Source: Clostridia bacterium (lineage in GTDB: Bacteria > Bacillota > Clostridia > Oscillospirales > Acutalibacteraceae). Taken from it: DNA of 64,000 nt. Location: NCBI GenBank assembly GCA_017421045.1, contig JAFQMC010000004.1, forward strand, positions 31,067-95,066. Direction: 5' to 3'. This document shows, in pieces, positions 44,731 to 53,130 of the stretch (positions are counted from its first letter, which is position 1; the number at the start of each line of letters is the position of its first letter). A program made the position numbers and the translations under genes. The notes beneath the pieces are model-generated. The model did not search any database and was not told where the DNA came from. It was given only the letters and a program-made list of their open reading frames with translations.

Positions 44731-44768
44731 CCGCCACAGCAGGGTCTTCTCCCCACTGTGGCGGTTTT
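44731..44768 (+). terminator. terminator after the stand-alone aminotransferase
   Basis: Arms CCGCCACAG (44731-44739) and CTGTGGCGG (44756-44764) followed by TTTTATAATATT. Confidence 0.85.
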
Positions 44769-44940
44769 ATAATATTGTGTACTTTTCCGTCACAAAAAAT
44801 TCACCTAAATTTTAGATAATCCTCGCTTTTGTTTCTAATTTATTCACTATTTTTACAACAAATGGTATATAATTAAATCACAGAGCTGTATTTTACAGAT
44901 TCTGCAAAACTTTTACTGTATCCTGTGAGGAGGAATTATT

Positions 44941-45630
44941 ATGACACAGTACAAGGTTCTTATTGTAGACGATGACGAAAATATATGTAATCTTCTGAGG
45001 CTGTACTTGGAAAAGGACGGCTTCGAAACCGTTCTTGCTCACGACGGCAACACCGCCGTAAGACTCTTTGAGGAGGAACAGCCTGATATGGTCCTTCTGG
45101 ACATTATGCTTCCGGGACTTGACGGATGGCAGGTCTGCCGTGAAATCAGAAAAGAATCCCGATGTCCCATTATTATGCTCACCGCAAAGGGTGAGACCTT
45201 TGACAAGGTTCTCGGCCTTGAGCTGGGTGCTGACGACTACATCGTCAAACCCTTTGAAACCAAGGAGGTCATTGCCCGTGTGCGTGCTGTGCTCAGGCGT
45301 TCAGGAGCCGCAGAGTCTGCCGCTCACAAAGAGGTCCGCCTTGACAACCTGGTTATCAACTTAGACAACTACGAGCTGAGGGTCAAGGGTGAGCTCATAA
45401 ACACTCCGCCCAAGGAGCTGGAGCTTCTCTACCACCTTGCAAGCAATCCCAACCAGATGTTCTCCAGAGATCAGCTTCTTGATGAGGTATGGGGCTTTGA
45501 CTACTGTGGCGAAAGCCGTACCATCGACGTACACATCAAACGCATCCGCGAGAAAATCGACGGTGCTTCTGACAAATGGGAGCTTTCCACCGTCTGGGCA
45601 AGAGGATATAAATTTGTAACCTACGAATAA
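44941..45630 (+). CDS. OmpR/PhoB-family response regulator
   Basis: 229 residues. The receiver domain carries acidic Asp10-12, the phospho-acceptor Asp54 (MVLLDIMLPGLDGW) and the lysine in DYIVKPFETKEV. The C-terminal winged helix has PPKELELLYHLASNPNQMFSRDQLLDEVWGFDYCGESRTIDVHIKRIREKI. GAGGAGG RBS. A TATAAT at 44868-44873 with a poor -35 (TTCACT, 19-base gap) may be the promoter. It is followed by a histidine kinase and an HtrA protease, a three-gene arrangement that suggests a cell-envelope stress response. Direct targets cannot be read from this sequence. Confidence 0.93.
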   Translation: MTQYKVLIVDDDENICNLLRLYLEKDGFETVLAHDGNTAVRLFEEEQPDMVLLDIMLPGLDGWQVCREIRKESRCPIIMLTAKGETFDKVLGLELGADDYIVKPFETKEVIARVRAVLRRSGAAESAAHKEVRLDNLVINLDNYELRVKGELINTPPKELELLYHLASNPNQMFSRDQLLDEVWGFDYCGESRTIDVHIKRIREKIDGASDKWELSTVWARGYKFVTYE

Positions 45631-45642
45631 CAAGGCGACATT

Positions 45643-47115
45643 ATGACACGTTCTGTATTCAAGCGATTCCTGTTTTTCAGCCTTATAGTGGCGCTTGTCT
45701 GTGTGCTGATAGTTTGTGGTATTCTGACCATGCCCGTGTCTGACTTTATCGAGAGTTCCAAGCAGATCAATCTCGAGCAGAATTCCCGCAATATCGCAGA
45801 ATTTCTGGGCGAGGTAGCAGAAGATGACATTCACTCTCTGGCAAATCAGGAATCGGAAGTTTTCGATATCTCCGTAAAAACCATTACGGAATCTACAAAC
45901 AGTGTGCTTGTGGTAATAGACACAAATGGCGAAATAGTTCATTCTACCGCACCCAACTTTCTGAAAGGGCAGACTCTCCCTCAAAAGGCCATGAGTCTCA
46001 TTTCGGATGGTGTTCACTTTGAGCACGGCACACTGCAGAATATCTATAATCAACAGTATTACATCTGTGCTGTACCTGTCACGGCAAACGCAGGAGGCAC
46101 AGATACCATCGGCTACTGTCTGGTTGCACAGACAACCTTGTGGACCTCCGACTATATCCCCTCGGTATTCATGGTGCTGTTGGTGGTCATTGCTTTAGCG
46201 GTAATCACTATTTTTATTATGGCATCTGTATATGCATACAATGCCACCCGACCCCTGAAGCTCATGGCGGAAGCCGCAAAACGCTTTGCAGTGGGTGACT
46301 TTGAGAGCCGTGTATATGTAAACAGCAAGGACGAAATGGGCGAACTTGCTCAGGCATTCAACGAAATGGCGGACTCCCTCGCCTCCTCTGAGGGTATGCG
46401 ACGCAACTTCGTTGCCAATGTGTCCCACGAGCTGAAAACCCCTATGACCACCATTGCAGGCTACATCGACGGTATTCTTGACGGCACCATTCCTCCAAGG
46501 GAACAGAACCACTACCTCCGCATAGTATCCACCGAGGTCAAAAGACTCTCCCGTCTTGTCACCTCGATGATTTCTCTGTCAAAGATTGACAGCGGAGAGC
46601 TGAGCGTCAAAAAGACAAGCTTCGTTTTGCAGGACACCGCCTTCAGCGTACTTCTCGGCTTTGAAAACGAAATAGCCAAAAAGCATCTCAGAATCGAGGG
46701 TCTTGAGGACGACACAGACACCGTTGCCTATGGTGACAAAGACCTGATATATCAGGTAATATACAATCTGGTTGAAAACGCTATCAAGTTCACCGACGAG
46801 GAAGGCTACATCCGATTTGGATTTTCCTCGAAAGGCGGTAAAACCTATGTATATATAGAGAACAGCGGCGCAGGCGTTCTGCCCGAAGACCTGCGACTGA
46901 TTTTTGACAAGTTCTACAAGGCAGACAAATCCCGCAGCGCTAACAAAAACAGCATGGGACTCGGCCTTTATATAGTCCGTACCATTGTTCTGCTCCACGG
47001 CGGAAACATTACCGCAGAAAGCGAACCCGGCGAATTCTGCCGATTTATATTCTGGCTGCCCGACCCGCCCGGAAAACATCGGGAACTGCCGGACACAATC
47101 AAGGAGGATAAGTAA
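45643..47115 (+). CDS. sensor histidine kinase with HAMP domain
   Basis: 490 residues: a first membrane helix (about 8-30), an extracytoplasmic sensor domain (to about 172), a second helix (about 174-198), HAMP, HisKA with His262 in NFVANVSHELKTPMTTIAGYI, and the ATPase domain with NLVENAIKFT (N box), FDKFYKADKSR (F box) and GLGLYIVRTI (G box). It is partner of the regulator upstream. The stop overlaps the start of the HtrA gene by one base (TAATG), so production of sensor and protease is coupled. Confidence 0.93.
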   Translation: MTRSVFKRFLFFSLIVALVCVLIVCGILTMPVSDFIESSKQINLEQNSRNIAEFLGEVAEDDIHSLANQESEVFDISVKTITESTNSVLVVIDTNGEIVHSTAPNFLKGQTLPQKAMSLISDGVHFEHGTLQNIYNQQYYICAVPVTANAGGTDTIGYCLVAQTTLWTSDYIPSVFMVLLVVIALAVITIFIMASVYAYNATRPLKLMAEAAKRFAVGDFESRVYVNSKDEMGELAQAFNEMADSLASSEGMRRNFVANVSHELKTPMTTIAGYIDGILDGTIPPREQNHYLRIVSTEVKRLSRLVTSMISLSKIDSGELSVKKTSFVLQDTAFSVLLGFENEIAKKHLRIEGLEDDTDTVAYGDKDLIYQVIYNLVENAIKFTDEEGYIRFGFSSKGGKTYVYIENSGAGVLPEDLRLIFDKFYKADKSRSANKNSMGLGLYIVRTIVLLHGGNITAESEPGEFCRFIFWLPDPPGKHRELPDTIKEDK

Positions 47116-48776
47116 TGAATAACGATTTTATGAATCCCTCAGAAGAAAATTTTTCTGAAAACAACAATGAACAATTTGCCCCTGCACCCGAAACCACACC
47201 CGTTCCCTCCGAGGAAACCGTCTATGCTCCTGCACAGACAAAGGATAACATTCCCGAAGGAACTTCCGTGGTGGAAACTCCCGTAGCGGAAACTCCCGTG
47301 CCCTTTACTGCAGAGGCAGAGCCTGAATTCAAAAACGAGGCACCTGCACAACCTCCCTACACAGCACCTGTATACACACAGCCGGTGCCCACAGCTGAGC
47401 CTCAGAACACCGTTTCTTATACTGCTCAGTCTCCCTACACAATGCCCCAGAGCACACCTCAGGCAAGTCCACACACAGCCCCCAACCAGTACGGTTACTA
47501 CAATCCTCAGGGCTACACACCTCAGCCCCCTGAGAAAAAGAAAAAGGGCGCTACGGCATTTCTCATTATTCTATGGGTGATTATCGGCACTTTCGCCTTG
47601 GGATTCTTTGTGCTCTGCGGATATGTTGCAGGTCAGCACGTTTCTAACGGCGACACCGCTCCCACACTCTTCAGCGAAGAGACAAAACCCGACGATAAAA
47701 AAGACGATTTCGATTCCGATACTCCTGCAAACAACAATCCCAACGGAGCAATCCCTCAGGACGACTCCGCGGAAATTTACACAAACAAGCAAAGTCTCAC
47801 CCTTCATTCTCTTCCTTCCGACAAAGGAAACACCGACAAATACACCACACAGTACGCCTTTAAGAAGGTATCTGATTCCACGGTAGGTATTGTATGCTAC
47901 AACGGAGAAATGACAGTTGAGAGCGAGGTTGCCTCTCAGGGTACAGGCATCATCCTCACCAAGGACGGCTATGTTGCCACCAACAGCCACGTTATCGGCG
48001 ACAGTCGCAGTGCTTATACCGTTCAGGTGGTCACAGGCGACGGCACAACCTACGAGGCATCGGTTATCGGATTTGACTCCAGAACCGACCTTGCTGTGCT
48101 GAAAATCAACGCAAAGAATCTTACTCCTGCAGAGTTCTGCGACTCCGAGCTGGTTGAGGTTGGTCAGGACGTTATCGCTGTGGGCAACCCCGGCGGAATT
48201 GACTTCCAGAACTCTCTCACAAGAGGCGTTGTGTCTGCTCTCAACCGTGAGCTTGACCTGTCCTCTCAGGTGACATATATCCAGACCGATGCCGCTATTA
48301 ACCCCGGCAACAGCGGCGGCCCACTGTGCAATATGTACGGTCAGGTCATCGGCATCAACACAGCGAAAATCAGCGATTCCTCCTATGAGGGCATGGGCTT
48401 TGCAATTCCCAGCCAGACAGTGAAGAACATTGTTGACGACCTGATGAAGCAGGGTTATGTAAGCGACAGAGTCCGCCTTGGAATTTCGGGTCAGGCAGTG
48501 ACTTCCACCATGGCGCAGTACTACAACGTGCCCGAGGGAATCCTTGTGAACACCATCTCTGAGGGCGGTCCCTGCGACGGCACAGACTTGCAGATGAACG
48601 ACATCATCACAGCCATAGACGGAGAGGACATCGCCTCTTTCAAGGATGTTTACGCAATTCTCGCCGAGCACAAACCCGGCGACAAGGTGACCTTGTCTGT
48701 ATATCGTATGGACACAAACCGCACCTTTGAGATTAACGTAACGCTCATGGCAGACGAAGGCGAAACTCAGCAATAA
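47115..48776 (+). CDS. htrA: HtrA/DegP-like membrane-anchored serine protease with PDZ domain
   Basis: 553 residues: a long cytoplasmic N-terminus (1-140) very rich in Pro, Glu, Thr and Ala, one transmembrane helix (about 147-172), then an extracytoplasmic trypsin-like domain with catalytic His292 (ATNSHVIGD), Asp325 (SRTDLAVL) and Ser400 (NPGNSGGPL), and a C-terminal PDZ domain (about 455-545, RLGISGQAV ... GDKVTLSVYR). It degrades or refolds damaged exported proteins. The gene overlaps the kinase gene by one base and is probably controlled by this two-component pair. The disordered N-terminus is longer than in many HtrA proteins, but such tails are common in Clostridia. Confidence 0.95.
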   Translation: MNNDFMNPSEENFSENNNEQFAPAPETTPVPSEETVYAPAQTKDNIPEGTSVVETPVAETPVPFTAEAEPEFKNEAPAQPPYTAPVYTQPVPTAEPQNTVSYTAQSPYTMPQSTPQASPHTAPNQYGYYNPQGYTPQPPEKKKKGATAFLIILWVIIGTFALGFFVLCGYVAGQHVSNGDTAPTLFSEETKPDDKKDDFDSDTPANNNPNGAIPQDDSAEIYTNKQSLTLHSLPSDKGNTDKYTTQYAFKKVSDSTVGIVCYNGEMTVESEVASQGTGIILTKDGYVATNSHVIGDSRSAYTVQVVTGDGTTYEASVIGFDSRTDLAVLKINAKNLTPAEFCDSELVEVGQDVIAVGNPGGIDFQNSLTRGVVSALNRELDLSSQVTYIQTDAAINPGNSGGPLCNMYGQVIGINTAKISDSSYEGMGFAIPSQTVKNIVDDLMKQGYVSDRVRLGISGQAVTSTMAQYYNVPEGILVNTISEGGPCDGTDLQMNDIITAIDGEDIASFKDVYAILAEHKPGDKVTLSVYRMDTNRTFEINVTLMADEGETQQ

Positions 48777-48866
48777 GCGCCGAGCACCGAAGCCCGAGGT
48801 TTCGAGTACAAAAAAGCAATAGACCCTTCGCTTTTCACTGAGTGAAACGACTCTGTAATAAACAGC

Positions 48867-48904
48867 AACGCCACCTTCCGGATCTGTTCGGAGGTGGCGT
48901 TTTG
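48867..48904. terminator. terminator between htrA and the convergent mecA-like gene
   Basis: Arms AACGCCACCTTCCG (48867-48880) and CGGAGGTGGCGTT (48889-48901), with one bulged T, followed by TTTTG. It can serve the plus strand and, less well, the minus strand. Confidence 0.85.
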
Positions 48905-48924
48905 ATTTCTGAGCAAACCAATTT

Positions 48925-49488
48925 TTATATTCTGCTTCCGATTATTTCCACGGCGTTAAATCCGCACAGGAGCTTTCCGCTTTCTTTCATGCGGGCAATC
49001 TGCAAACTGCTAAGCTCTATGCTTTCGGCATATTCAGAGAGCACCTGACGTGCTCTCTGAGGCACAACGGGATAATCAAACACCAGACAATACCTGTCTT
49101 TATATAGCCAGAGCGAATTTCGGTGAAGCGCTATGCCTCTGTCCCTCAGAATCTCCAGAGAACACAGAAGCTCCTCGGCACCCTGAAAGCAAAAGCAGGG
49201 CTTTGTCTCTATTCTTTTCACGCGGTAGGTCTTGCGTTTTGGCCCTTTGTCAATCAAGGTTACAAGTATCAGGCATCCGCTCTGGTGAGGCAATGCCTCC
49301 ATAAGCACCGACTTGCTGCCGAAATTCATCCCGGTCTTGTTGCAGGCAAGACGCAAAAGTCGCAGAAGCACCTTTCTTGAGTGCTCATCGTAAATGCCGA
49401 GGGTATCAAAGCTCAGAGAATAATCCCTCATGTCCTCACTGCACAGAGATATGAGAACCTTCTCTGAATCCAGCTGTTCGATAGTCAT
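48925..49488 (-). CDS. mecA: MecA-like adaptor protein
   Basis: 187 residues with the MecA N-terminal signature MTIEQLDSEKVLISLCSEDM and a C-terminal ferredoxin-like region (LCSLEILRDRGIALHRNSLWLYKDRYCLVFDYP ... VLSEYAE). MecA proteins bring substrates to the ClpC ATPase; in Bacillus the substrate is ComK. Here the middle linker is short and the protein is slightly smaller than the Bacillus one. GAGGGG RBS. It is transcribed against htrA and away from the GH13 gene. Confidence 0.8.
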   Translation of the reverse strand: MTIEQLDSEKVLISLCSEDMRDYSLSFDTLGIYDEHSRKVLLRLLRLACNKTGMNFGSKSVLMEALPHQSGCLILVTLIDKGPKRKTYRVKRIETKPCFCFQGAEELLCSLEILRDRGIALHRNSLWLYKDRYCLVFDYPVVPQRARQVLSEYAESIELSSLQIARMKESGKLLCGFNAVEIIGSRI

Positions 49489-49586
49489 TCATAACCCCTC
49501 CTTGTTGGTCTGCCTATATAACATACTATTCAGAAAGCCCGTTCTTTGCAAGTGATTATTTTTGGATGTCAGGATATAACTTTTTG

Positions 49587-49615
49587 TTGAAATACTCCCC
49601 GTAACGTGATAAACT
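49587..49615 (+). promoter_or_regulatory. sigma-A promoter of the GH13 glucosidase gene
   Basis: TTGAAA (49587-49592), 17 bases, TAAACT (49610-49615). Start codon follows about 33 bases after the expected +1. Confidence 0.6.
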
Positions 49616-49654
49616 GATAACAGACATTATTTAGTGCACCAAGGAGGAATTTTT

Positions 49655-51205
49655 ATGCCAAAATGGCTCAACACTGCAGTTTTTTATGAGATTTATCCCC
49701 AGAGCTTCTATGATACCAACGGCGACGGCATCGGCGACCTTCAGGGTATAATCGAGAAGCTCCCCTACGTTAAGTCACTGGGATGCAACGCCCTGTGGCT
49801 GAACCCCGTTTATGACTCGCCCTTTATGGATGCAGGCTACGACGTAAGAAACCACAAGCAGGTAGCACAGCGCTACGGCACCAACGAGGATATGAAGAGA
49901 CTCCTTGACACAGCCCACGAGATGGGCATCAGGGTTCTCCTTGACCTTGTACCCGGTCACACCTCCGACACCAACCCTTGGTTTCAGGAGGCAAAAAAGG
50001 CGAAAAAGAACGAATACTCCAACCGCTACATCTTCACCAACTCCGTGTGGGATGCTCCCTCAGAGTACCGCCTTATGTGCGGAATCTGTGAGCGCGACGG
50101 CAACTATCTTGTAAACTATTTCTCCTCTCAGCCTGCACTCAACTACGGATTTGACGAGATTACCCACCCCGACTGGCAGCTTCCCTGCGACCACCCCGAC
50201 TGCCTTGCAACTGCTGAGGCACTGAAGGACATCATGCGTTTCTGGCTTGACATGGGCGCTGACGGCTTCCGTGTTGATATGGCAGACTCCCTTGTTAAGA
50301 ATGACAAGGAAAAGCACGCCACCGCAAAAATCTGGCAGGGTGTCCGCGAGATGATGGACAAGGATTATCCCGATGCGGCACTGGTTGCAGAGTGGTGCTA
50401 TCCTGAGCGTGCCATCAAGGACGCAGGCTTCCACATGGACTTCTACCTTGACCACTATGGCAACGGCTACTCCAGGCTTTTCAGATATCTGGACGAGAAA
50501 AGCGAAAACCACGCATTCTTCCACAAGAGCGGTAAGGGCGACATCACAGCTTTTCTGGACGAATACGTTCCTGCATATGAGCTGACAAAGGATCTGGGCT
50601 ACATCTCCTTTATGACCAACAACCACGATATGCCCAGAGCAACCTACTATATGGACAAAGAGACCATAAAGCTCTCCCACGCTATGATTTTCACCATGCC
50701 CGGTGTACCTTTCCTCTACTACGGCGACGAGCTGGGTATGCGCTATCAGCAGGAGCTTGTGAGCAAGGAGGGCGGTTACTCCCGCACCGGCTCACGTACT
50801 CCCATGCAGTGGGACTCTTCAAAGAATCTGGGCTTCTCCGAGGCTGATGCCGACAAGCTATATCTTCCTGTAGACTCCGAGGAAGATGCTCCTACAGTGG
50901 AGAATCAGAAAGACGACGCGAACAGCATCTACAAGGTTGTCACCGACATCATCAGACTCCGCCGAGAAATCCCACAGCTTGGCAACGATTCCGACTTTGA
51001 GGTTGTATATGCGGAGAAAGAAAAGTACCCCTTCGTATATCGTCGCGGCGACTATGTTATCTTCGTGAATCCCTCGGGCAAAGACGAGACCATCCCCTTT
51101 GCTGAGGACATCAAAGACACAGTCTACACCATCGGCAAGGTAGACTTCAAGGACAGCAAAGCCACGGTCTGCGCATCTTCACTGGCAATTATCCGCACAA
51201 AATAA
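49655..51205 (+). CDS. GH13 alpha-glucosidase (oligo-1,6-glucosidase/trehalose-synthase-like), cytoplasmic
   Basis: 516 residues from the ATG at 49655 (AAGGAGG RBS), without a signal peptide. The GH13 regions are present: DLVPGHTSD, the nucleophile Asp208 in GFRVDMADS, general acid Glu246 in LVAEWCYPE, and His324-Asp325 in TNNHDMPR. The opening LNTAVFYEIYPQSFYDTNGDGIGDLQGI is that of GH13 exo-acting glucosidases (subfamilies around 23/31). It would split malto- or isomalto-oligosaccharides taken up by the MalEFG-type transporter encoded further right. It is a single-gene unit with own promoter and terminator. Confidence 0.92.
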   Translation: MPKWLNTAVFYEIYPQSFYDTNGDGIGDLQGIIEKLPYVKSLGCNALWLNPVYDSPFMDAGYDVRNHKQVAQRYGTNEDMKRLLDTAHEMGIRVLLDLVPGHTSDTNPWFQEAKKAKKNEYSNRYIFTNSVWDAPSEYRLMCGICERDGNYLVNYFSSQPALNYGFDEITHPDWQLPCDHPDCLATAEALKDIMRFWLDMGADGFRVDMADSLVKNDKEKHATAKIWQGVREMMDKDYPDAALVAEWCYPERAIKDAGFHMDFYLDHYGNGYSRLFRYLDEKSENHAFFHKSGKGDITAFLDEYVPAYELTKDLGYISFMTNNHDMPRATYYMDKETIKLSHAMIFTMPGVPFLYYGDELGMRYQQELVSKEGGYSRTGSRTPMQWDSSKNLGFSEADADKLYLPVDSEEDAPTVENQKDDANSIYKVVTDIIRLRREIPQLGNDSDFEVVYAEKEKYPFVYRRGDYVIFVNPSGKDETIPFAEDIKDTVYTIGKVDFKDSKATVCASSLAIIRTK

Positions 51206-51218
51206 TTAAATAACAAAC

Positions 51219-51252
51219 ACCGCTGATGAACGCACTTGCCTTCATCAGCGGT
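51219..51252 (+). terminator. terminator after the GH13 glucosidase gene
   Basis: Perfect 12-bp arms ACCGCTGATGAA (51219-51230) and TTCATCAGCGGT (51241-51252) with a 10-base loop, then TTCTGTTT. Confidence 0.85.
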
Positions 51253-51333
51253 TTCTGTTTGTGACATTTGCAATAACTGCAAACACTATATTTGCAATTA
51301 TTTCCGAAAACAACTACCCAAGTGTGAATTACA

Positions 51334-51362
51334 TTGACAACGTGATGTTTTAGCACTATACT
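51334..51362 (+). promoter_or_regulatory. sigma-A promoter upstream of the small ORF and dockerin genes
   Basis: Consensus TTGACA (51334-51339), 17 bases, TATACT (51357-51362). It stands about 35 bases before the 57-codon ORF and may drive that ORF plus the two dockerin genes. Confidence 0.8.
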
Positions 51363-51403
51363 TGAATCGTGGGCAATATCAAAAAAACAAAGGATAGGTA
51401 TTT

Positions 51404-51577
51404 ATGCTAAAAATAAACTATTATTATCTACAATTAGTATGGTTCTATCCCTATGATAACAAGCAAATGATTTCATTTGTTTCCACAGAAAACGGAACCT
51501 ACACCTTTGAACTTCAAAGAATGACCACCACATCAAATACGATAATAGACTACTCGCTGGCATATTCTGTCCGGTAA
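51404..51577 (+). CDS. small 57-residue protein of unknown function
   Basis: An ATG at 51404 with AAAGGAT 9 bases upstream opens a 57-codon frame ending with TAA at 51575. The protein begins MLKINYYYLQLVWFYPYDNK and is rich in Tyr and other aromatics; no signal peptide or known motif is seen. It lies directly behind a near-perfect promoter and 22 bases before the first dockerin gene, so it is probably transcribed with it. It may be a true small protein or the remnant of a decayed secreted protein. Support is the promoter, RBS and position, not homology. Confidence 0.5.
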   Translation: MLKINYYYLQLVWFYPYDNKQMISFVSTENGTYTFELQRMTTTSNTIIDYSLAYSVR

Positions 51578-51599
51578 ACGTCTTAAAGGGGAATTAATT

Positions 51600-52307
51600 A
51601 TGCATACATATACTAAGAAAATACTATCTTCACTGATGATTCTCGCTCTTTTATTCTCACTCTGTGCGGTGGGAATGGCACCTGCTTCTGCCACATCAAA
51701 AGAAATGGACGAGCGCTATCGCGAACCCTTCGCTCAGCTTTATCGGCAATTTTCCGGTCAAGACGATTTCTGGCGATACTGCTGGGTAGATTACTATCAT
51801 TATCCGAATGATGCCACAGGGGATGAATCCACCCCTGATTTTATAGCTGTATTCTGCGAAGACTCAGGTCTTGAGTTCTCAATTTATAGTGTAATTATTG
51901 GAGATTATTATATATCGACGGGACTTAATTCTCTCTATGAAATAGGCACATATATTTACACTCCCTCTGACGGAAACATCTACACCCTGACAGAAGCTTA
52001 CGCCTCAGGTATTGACGGAGTGGAGGAAATGCTTTCTGAGCATTATGATGAGTTGACCGTTACCGTCAAACTCCTGGGCGACCTTGACCGAGACCATAAG
52101 CTCACAGTAAAGGATGCAACGAAGCTTCAGAAATGCCTTGTTGGAGTTGAAGAATTCGGAAATGGTGATAACCTCAATTGGATATCTGTTGAACAAAGCT
52201 ATCCCATGAACAAAATCACAAGGTACATCTCTGACTTCAATCGAGACGGTGACCGCAACGTAAAAGATGCCACCGCCATTCAGAAACGTGTCGCAGGACT
52301 GGAATAA
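51600..52307 (+). CDS. secreted dockerin type I protein A
   Basis: 235 residues. Signal peptide 1-31 (basic start, hydrophobic core, PASA cleavage site). Residues 32-155 form a domain I do not recognise, rich in Tyr, Asp and Glu (RYCWVDYYHY, GTYIYTPSDGNIYTLTEAY, VEEMLSEHYDEL). Residues 158-235 are a dockerin: repeat 1 GDLDRDHKLTVKDATKLQKCL and repeat 2 SDFNRDGDRNVKDATAIQ, both with calcium-loop Asp/Asn residues. Dockerins plug into cohesins of scaffoldins, so the protein is expected in or at a cellulosome/amylosome complex on the cell surface. There is no catalytic domain; an adhesion, binding or regulatory role is possible. A paralogue follows at 52337. Confidence 0.85.
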   Translation: MHTYTKKILSSLMILALLFSLCAVGMAPASATSKEMDERYREPFAQLYRQFSGQDDFWRYCWVDYYHYPNDATGDESTPDFIAVFCEDSGLEFSIYSVIIGDYYISTGLNSLYEIGTYIYTPSDGNIYTLTEAYASGIDGVEEMLSEHYDELTVTVKLLGDLDRDHKLTVKDATKLQKCLVGVEEFGNGDNLNWISVEQSYPMNKITRYISDFNRDGDRNVKDATAIQKRVAGLE

Positions 52308-52336
52308 TTCTGCAAACCTGACAAGGAGGATTAGTT

Positions 52337-53047
52337 ATGCATACATATACTAAGAAAGTACTATCTTCACTGATGATTCTCGCTCTTTTATTCCCGCTTT
52401 GTGCGGTGGGAACAGTTCCTGCTTCTGCCGCATCAAAAGAAATGGACGAGCGCTACCGCGAGCCTTTTGCTGAACTTTATCGAAATTCCTATGGAGTCAA
52501 TGGCTTTTGGCAATACTGCTGGGTAGATTACTATCATTATGCAGAGGGTGCTACAAGCGACGAAACCACTCCTGACTTCGTAGCTGTATTTTGTAGTGAC
52601 TATTTGTCGCCACATTCAGAATATACTATTATTATTGAGGATTATTGCGTATCTTCCGAATGCTATGTCTATCCCTATGGAGTCGGCACATATATCTACA
52701 CTCCCTCTAACGAAAGCCTTTACACCCTCACCGAGGCATACGCCGCAGGAATCGACGGAGTAGAGGAAATGCTTTCCGAGCATTATGACGAACTGACCAT
52801 AGGCGTAACTCTCATAGGAGACCTTGACAGAGACCACAAACTCACAGTCAAAGATGCCACAAAACTCCAGAAGTGCCTTGTTGGCGTTGAAGAATTTGAA
52901 TCTGCTGACGAAATTGTAAACGTAAATAATCAGCATTGTTACCCCGTAAATAGGATTCCAAAATACATCTCCGACTTCAATCGTGACCGTATCCGCAACG
53001 TAAGAGATGCCACCGCCATTCAGAAATATGTCGCAGGACTGGAATAA
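52337..53047 (+). CDS. secreted dockerin type I protein B (tandem paralogue)
   Basis: 236 residues, clearly a duplicate of the gene at 51600: the first 47 residues are nearly identical, the middle domain has drifted, and the C-terminal dockerin is again close. The signal peptide ends PASA. Repeat 1 (GDLDRDHKLTVKDATKLQKCL) is the same, while repeat 2 reads SDFNRDRIRNVRDATAIQ, so the glycine of the second calcium loop is replaced by Arg but the Asp/Asn ligands stay. AAGGAGG RBS. Same expected location and unknown function as copy A; the variable middle may bind different ligands. Confidence 0.85.
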   Translation: MHTYTKKVLSSLMILALLFPLCAVGTVPASAASKEMDERYREPFAELYRNSYGVNGFWQYCWVDYYHYAEGATSDETTPDFVAVFCSDYLSPHSEYTIIIEDYCVSSECYVYPYGVGTYIYTPSNESLYTLTEAYAAGIDGVEEMLSEHYDELTIGVTLIGDLDRDHKLTVKDATKLQKCLVGVEEFESADEIVNVNNQHCYPVNRIPKYISDFNRDRIRNVRDATAIQKYVAGLE

Positions 53048-53066
53048 TCAAAATCCAGCTATACAC

Positions 53067-53109
53067 AAAGTGAGCACACAGAGAGACCCCTCTGTATGCT
53101 CACTTTTTT
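53067..53109. terminator. terminator between the dockerin genes and spoIIE
   Basis: Arms 53067-53083 and 53090-53106 pair over 16 bp with one mismatch, followed by a T run on the plus strand. The genes converge here, so it may act both ways. Confidence 0.85.
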
Positions 53110-53130
53110 CCATATGTTCTTCCTCAACTC

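Noticed and set aside
47571-48773. Minus-strand open frame of 400 codons across htrA
   Set aside because: The plus strand carries a complete HtrA with catalytic triad and PDZ domain; the antisense frame shows no family features.
48777-48866. Small hairpins (such as TTTCAC-TGA-GTGAAA) downstream of htrA as a small RNA
   Set aside because: No promoter or conserved RNA fold could be recognised; they are simply ahead of the terminator.
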